From DSNY01 sp040752195 (GTDB lineage Bacteria > Pseudomonadota > Gammaproteobacteria > Burkholderiales > Burkholderiaceae_F), in contig JBFMFC010000099.1 of the NCBI GenBank assembly GCA_040752195.1, forward strand, positions 1-9,204: a stretch of DNA of 9,204 bases. Direction: 5' to 3'. This document shows positions 6,566 to 9,204 of the stretch, in pieces. The translations under genes were made by a program, and so were the position numbers. The notes beneath the pieces were generated by a model. It saw only the letters and a list, made by a program, of their open reading frames with translations. It searched no databases and was not told the origin of the DNA. Each line of letters starts with the position of its first letter. Within the stretch, counting starts at the first letter, position 1.

Positions 6566-7610
6566 AGCCCGCGTGGCACGCAAGACCGCCGCCAAGGTGC
6601 TGACCTACTCGGTCGACGCGGACAACTCGCAACTGGCCAACCTGACGGGCGCCCTCGACGCCAATCTGCGCCAGATCGAAAACGAGTTGGACGTCTCGAT
6701 CCGACGGCGCGGCCACCGCTTCCGCATCGAAGGCACGCCCGAGCACGCACAGCAGGCGGTCGCCGTGCTCGAGCACTTTCTGGCCCGCGCGCAGCGGCCG
6801 ATCTCAGTCGACGACATCCAGCTGTACTTCGTCGAAAGCCGCGGCCGCAAGCGCGCCGCCGCGCGCGCGGCCGAGGCCGAGGCCGAGACCGAGTCTGTGG
6901 CGGAGGACACGGCGCTGCCCGCGCTGCACACCCGCCGGCGCGACCTGCACGGCCGCACGCCGCGGCAGCGCGAGTACATCCAGGCGATCCTCGAACACGA
7001 CATCGCGTTCGCGATCGGCCCCGCCGGCACCGGCAAGACGTACCTGGCGGTGGCGTGCGCGGTCGACGCGCTCGAACGCGATGTCGTCAAGCGGATCGTG
7101 CTGACGCGCCCGGCGGTCGAGGCCGGCGAGCGGCTCGGCTTTCTGCCGGGAGACCTCGCGCAGAAGGTCGACCCTTACTTGCGCCCGCTGTACGACGCGC
7201 TGTTCGACCTGCTCGGCTTCGACAAGACGCAGCGGCTGCTCGAGCGGCAGACGATCGAGATCGCGCCGCTCGCCTACATGCGCGGCCGGACGCTGAACCA
7301 GGCGTTCGTGATCCTCGACGAGGCGCAGAACACCACGCCCGAGCAGATGAAGATGTTCCTGACGCGCATCGGTTTCGGCAGCAAGGCCGTGGTCACCGGC
7401 GACGTCACGCAGATCGACCTGCCGCGCGGCAGCTCGAGCGGATTGATCGAAGCCCAGCACGTGCTGCGCGAGGTGCGTGGCATCGCGTTCACGTATTTCA
7501 CCGCCGCCGATGTCGTGCGGCATCCGCTCGTCGCGCGCATCGTCGAGGCGTACGAGAAGGCCGAGAGCCTCAACCCGCCGGCACCGCGCCGCTCGCGCGC
7601 GGCGCCATGA
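6543..7610 (+). CDS. phoH: PhoH-family ATPase (YbeZ)
   Basis: This PhoH-like P-loop ATPase belongs to the YbeZ branch, thought to work with the endoribonuclease YbeY in RNA maturation and decay. The 355-residue product has an N-terminal region with a KH-like look (QLANLTGALDANLRQIENELDVSIRRRGHRFRI is split over residues 30-65). An Ala/Glu-rich linker lies near 101-120. The PhoH domain carries Walker A GPAGTGKT (159-166, Lys165) and Walker B VILDEAQN (256-263), followed by TGDVTQIDLP. GTG 6543 has GAGGT 8 nt upstream and overlaps the end of miaB by 23 nt. GTG 6573, 7 nt after the miaB stop, would remove ten residues and cannot be excluded. Its stop overlaps the ybeY start in ATGA, implying coupling. 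Confidence 0.95.
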   Translation: MSRRSPSEARVARKTAAKVLTYSVDADNSQLANLTGALDANLRQIENELDVSIRRRGHRFRIEGTPEHAQQAVAVLEHFLARAQRPISVDDIQLYFVESRGRKRAAARAAEAEAETESVAEDTALPALHTRRRDLHGRTPRQREYIQAILEHDIAFAIGPAGTGKTYLAVACAVDALERDVVKRIVLTRPAVEAGERLGFLPGDLAQKVDPYLRPLYDALFDLLGFDKTQRLLERQTIEIAPLAYMRGRTLNQAFVILDEAQNTTPEQMKMFLTRIGFGSKAVVTGDVTQIDLPRGSSSGLIEAQHVLREVRGIAFTYFTAADVVRHPLVARIVEAYEKAESLNPPAPRRSRAAP

Positions 7611-8089
7611 GCGGCTCTGCGCGCCGCAGCGACGCGGCGCGGCGTGGGAGGCGCCGCGGGCCGCGGCTCGCGCTGTCGATCCACGGCCGCGAGAGGTTCG
7701 CCGGACTGCCCGCGCCACGCACGCTGCGCCGGTGGGTGCAGTTGGCGCTCGAGCGCGACGCCGAGATCGCGGTGAGCTTCGTGGATGCGCGCGCGGGCCG
7801 GCGGCTGAACCGCGCCTTCCGCGGCCGCGACTACGCGACCAATGTGCTGACCTTCGACTACGCGCAGCGGCCGCGGGTTGTTGCCGACATCGCGATCTGC
7901 GTCCCCGTGGTCAGGCGCGAAGCCCGCGAGCAAGGCAAAACCGTGCGCGCCCACCTCGCGCATCTCGTGATCCACGGCACGCTGCACGCGCAGGGGTACG
8001 ACCATCGGCGGCGCGCCGAAGCACGCCTGATGGAAGCGCGCGAGGTCGAACTCCTGGCCAAGCTTCGAATTGCCGACCCGTACACGTAA
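7607..8089 (+). CDS. ybeY: Endoribonuclease YbeY (16S rRNA maturation)
   Basis: YbeY is a single-domain metalloprotein required for 16S rRNA 3'-end maturation and ribosome quality control. The 160-residue product has the family segments ISFVDARAGRRLNRAFRG-like near 56-73, DYATNVLTFDY, and the metal-binding signature HGTLHAQGYDH with His123, His127 and His133. Its N-terminus (about residues 1-20) is an Arg-rich, probably disordered extension, SARRSDAARRGRRRG, that the shorter E. coli protein does not have in this form. ATG 7607 overlaps the phoH stop by four bases (ATGA), so translation is likely coupled to its presumed partner PhoH. The open frame extends further upstream but would overlap phoH heavily. 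Confidence 0.96.
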   Translation: MSGSARRSDAARRGRRRGPRLALSIHGRERFAGLPAPRTLRRWVQLALERDAEIAVSFVDARAGRRLNRAFRGRDYATNVLTFDYAQRPRVVADIAICVPVVRREAREQGKTVRAHLAHLVIHGTLHAQGYDHRRRAEARLMEAREVELLAKLRIADPYT

Positions 8090-8132
8090 GTTAGCGCAGG
8101 CTCACCGTATCTTCCCCAATCACCGCCGGGCA

Positions 8133-8150
8133 CCGGGCGCCTCCGCCCGG
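8133..8150. repeat. Hairpin between ybeY and corC
   Basis: CCGGGCG (8133-8139) and CGCCCGG (8144-8150) form a perfect 7-bp G-C stem around loop CCTC. It is followed by GTACGAAAAA and not by T residues, so it is not a standard intrinsic terminator on the plus strand. It may mark the 3' end or a processing site of the ybeY transcript. Confidence 0.55.
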
Positions 8151-8167
8151 GTACGAAAAAGCCGGCA

Positions 8168-8195
8168 TTGCCAGCGACGGCGCATCGGATATGCT
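8168..8195 (+). promoter_or_regulatory. Possible corC promoter
   Basis: TTGCCA (8168-8173) and TATGCT (8190-8195) are spaced by 16 bp in the gap between ybeY and corC. A start near 8202 would place ATG 8239 about 37 nt into the transcript, while ATG 8191 would lie inside the -10. The match is moderate. Confidence 0.4.
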
Positions 8196-8238
8196 CGACG
8201 CGTCGCAACAGCCGGGCCGTTCGCCGTGCCCGACGAAA

Positions 8239-9126
8239 ATGTCAGAACCTCCGCAGAGTCGCCCGTCGACCTCACAGAAGCAACGCTCCCTGATCGAACG
8301 CCTGATCGCGTTCATCACCCGAGAACCCGAAAACCGCGAAGAACTGCTCGAAGCGCTGCACGAGGCGCACGAGCGCAACCTGCTCGACGCCGACGCGCTG
8401 GCGATGATCGAAGGCGTGCTGCAGGTGTCCGAGCTGCGCGCACGCGACCTGATGGTGCCGGCGCCGCAAATGGACGTGATCGACATCGCCGAGGACCCGA
8501 AGACCTGGATCCCGCGCGTCATCGAGACCGCGCACTCGCGCTTCCCGGTGATCGAAGGCAGCCGCGACCACGTGATCGGCATCCTGCTCGCCAAGGACCT
8601 GCTGCGCTACTACCACGACAAGAACTTCGACATCCGCTCGATGCTCCGGCCGGCCGTCTTCGTCCCCGAGAGCAAACCCTTGAACGTGCTGCTGAAGGAC
8701 TTCCGCGCCAACCGCAACCACATGGCGATCGTCGTCGATGAGTACGGCGGCGTAGCCGGTCTGATCACGATCGAGGACATCCTCGAGCAGATCGTCGGCG
8801 ACATCGAGGACGAGTACGACCTCGACGAGGATGCCGACAACATCGTCGCCGAACGCGACGGCCGCTATCGCGTCAAGGCGCTGACGGAGATCTCGGCCTT
8901 CAACGAGGCTTTCGGAACGAACTTCCCGGACGAGCAGTTCGACACCATCGGCGGCTACGTCACCGACCAGTTCGGCCGCGTTCCGCACCGCGGGGACGCG
9001 ATCGAACTCGACGGCGTTCGCTTCGAGGTGCTGCGCGCCGACGCGCGTCAGCCGCACCTGTTTCAGGTCACGCGCGTGCCCAAGACCGTCGCGCGCGAGT
9101 TCGCGGAGGCGGAAGCCGCGCGCTAG
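8239..9126 (+). CDS. corC: CorC/HlyC-type CBS-domain protein, magnesium/cobalt homeostasis
   Basis: CorC-type proteins are linked to magnesium and cobalt efflux or transporter control. This form is soluble, with no membrane helix. The 295-residue product has an N-terminal helical part (SLIERLIAFITREPENREEL), then a CBS pair (about 70-125 and 135-185) including VRD-like ARDLMVPAPQMD, SRFPVIEGSRDHVIGILLAKD and VVDEYGGVAGLITIEDILEQ. The CorC/HlyC transporter-associated domain spans about 203-279 (FDTIGGYVTDQFGRVP). ATG 8239 gives a natural N-terminus, MSEPPQSRPS. An in-frame ATG at 8191 would add 16 residues but overlaps a possible -10 element. Neither has a good ribosome binding site. It lies 149 bp after ybeY, with the same gene order as in other proteobacteria. 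Confidence 0.93.
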   Translation: MSEPPQSRPSTSQKQRSLIERLIAFITREPENREELLEALHEAHERNLLDADALAMIEGVLQVSELRARDLMVPAPQMDVIDIAEDPKTWIPRVIETAHSRFPVIEGSRDHVIGILLAKDLLRYYHDKNFDIRSMLRPAVFVPESKPLNVLLKDFRANRNHMAIVVDEYGGVAGLITIEDILEQIVGDIEDEYDLDEDADNIVAERDGRYRVKALTEISAFNEAFGTNFPDEQFDTIGGYVTDQFGRVPHRGDAIELDGVRFEVLRADARQPHLFQVTRVPKTVAREFAEAEAAR

Positions 9127-9162
9127 CCCGGACATTTCACGAGGGACGCGGGAGTTGCGCGG

Positions 9163-9204
9163 ATGCCGGGGCGAGCCAGGTTGCGCGAGACGGGCGGAGG
9201 CGGA
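9163..9204 (+). CDS. Start of a downstream gene, possibly apolipoprotein N-acyltransferase (5' fragment)
   Basis: ATG 9163 follows GGGAG at 9150-9154 by 8 nt, the best-placed ribosome binding site in this part. The frame gives 14 codons, MPGRARLRETGGGG, up to the window edge. No family motif is visible in so short a piece. By position after phoH-ybeY-corC, lnt is the usual next gene, so that is an inference from gene order only. It begins 36 nt after corC. Confidence 0.4.
   Translation, partial: MPGRARLRETGGGG

Noticed and set aside
5078..6595. 505-codon minus-strand frame opposite miaB
   Set aside because: It mirrors miaB codons, is His/Arg/Asp-rich in composition, and shows no motif.
8133..8160. 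Intrinsic terminator after ybeY
   Set aside because: The stem is followed by A residues, not T residues, on the coding strand.
8226..8306. Out-of-frame GTG just before corC reading MPDENVRTSAESP
   Set aside because: It is not in the corC frame and continues into an Arg-rich shadow. The in-frame ATG at 8239 explains corC without a frameshift.

Overview
The window is ordinary-looking, GC-rich chromosome, most probably from a betaproteobacterium of the Burkholderiales type. This rests on the strong G/C bias at third codon positions, the gene order miaB-phoH-ybeY-corC, and a tctD/tctE-like two-component system divergent from recA-recX. I cannot name the genus. I see no insertion sequence, phage gene, CRISPR array or integrated element.

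Left part, minus strand. Bases 1-262 hold the 5' end of an M20-family amidohydrolase, probably allantoate amidohydrolase or a carbamoylase. Upstream of it are recX (418-888) and recA (901-1950), 12 nt apart and evidently one transcript. recA has a textbook sigma70 promoter at 2023-2051. An SOS-box-like sequence overlaps it, and a second box lies in inverted orientation 21 bp away, centre to centre.

Middle, plus strand. Divergent from recA is an OmpR-type response regulator (2206-2937) followed by its membrane histidine kinase (2992-4602). A 184-bp gap follows. It ends with a strong promoter (4721-4749) and an elongator tRNA-Met gene with encoded CCA (4787-4863).

Right part, plus strand. The tRNA is followed closely by a small exported protein of unknown function (4882-5202), miaB (5216-6565), phoH/ybeZ (6543-7610), ybeY (7607-8089), corC (8239-9126) and the first codons of what is probably lnt (from 9163). 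Up to ybeY the spacing is tight or overlapping and no terminator is visible, so the tRNA promoter may also feed this RNA-modification and ribosome-maturation operon. A 149-bp gap with a hairpin and a possible promoter precedes corC.

No new defence or mobile system is present. The points worth a second look are small-scale: the paired SOS-box architecture of recA, a perfect 11-bp hairpin inside recX, a RecA without the usual acidic C-terminal tail, leader hairpins before recA and the tRNA, and the N-terminal extension of the sensor kinase.
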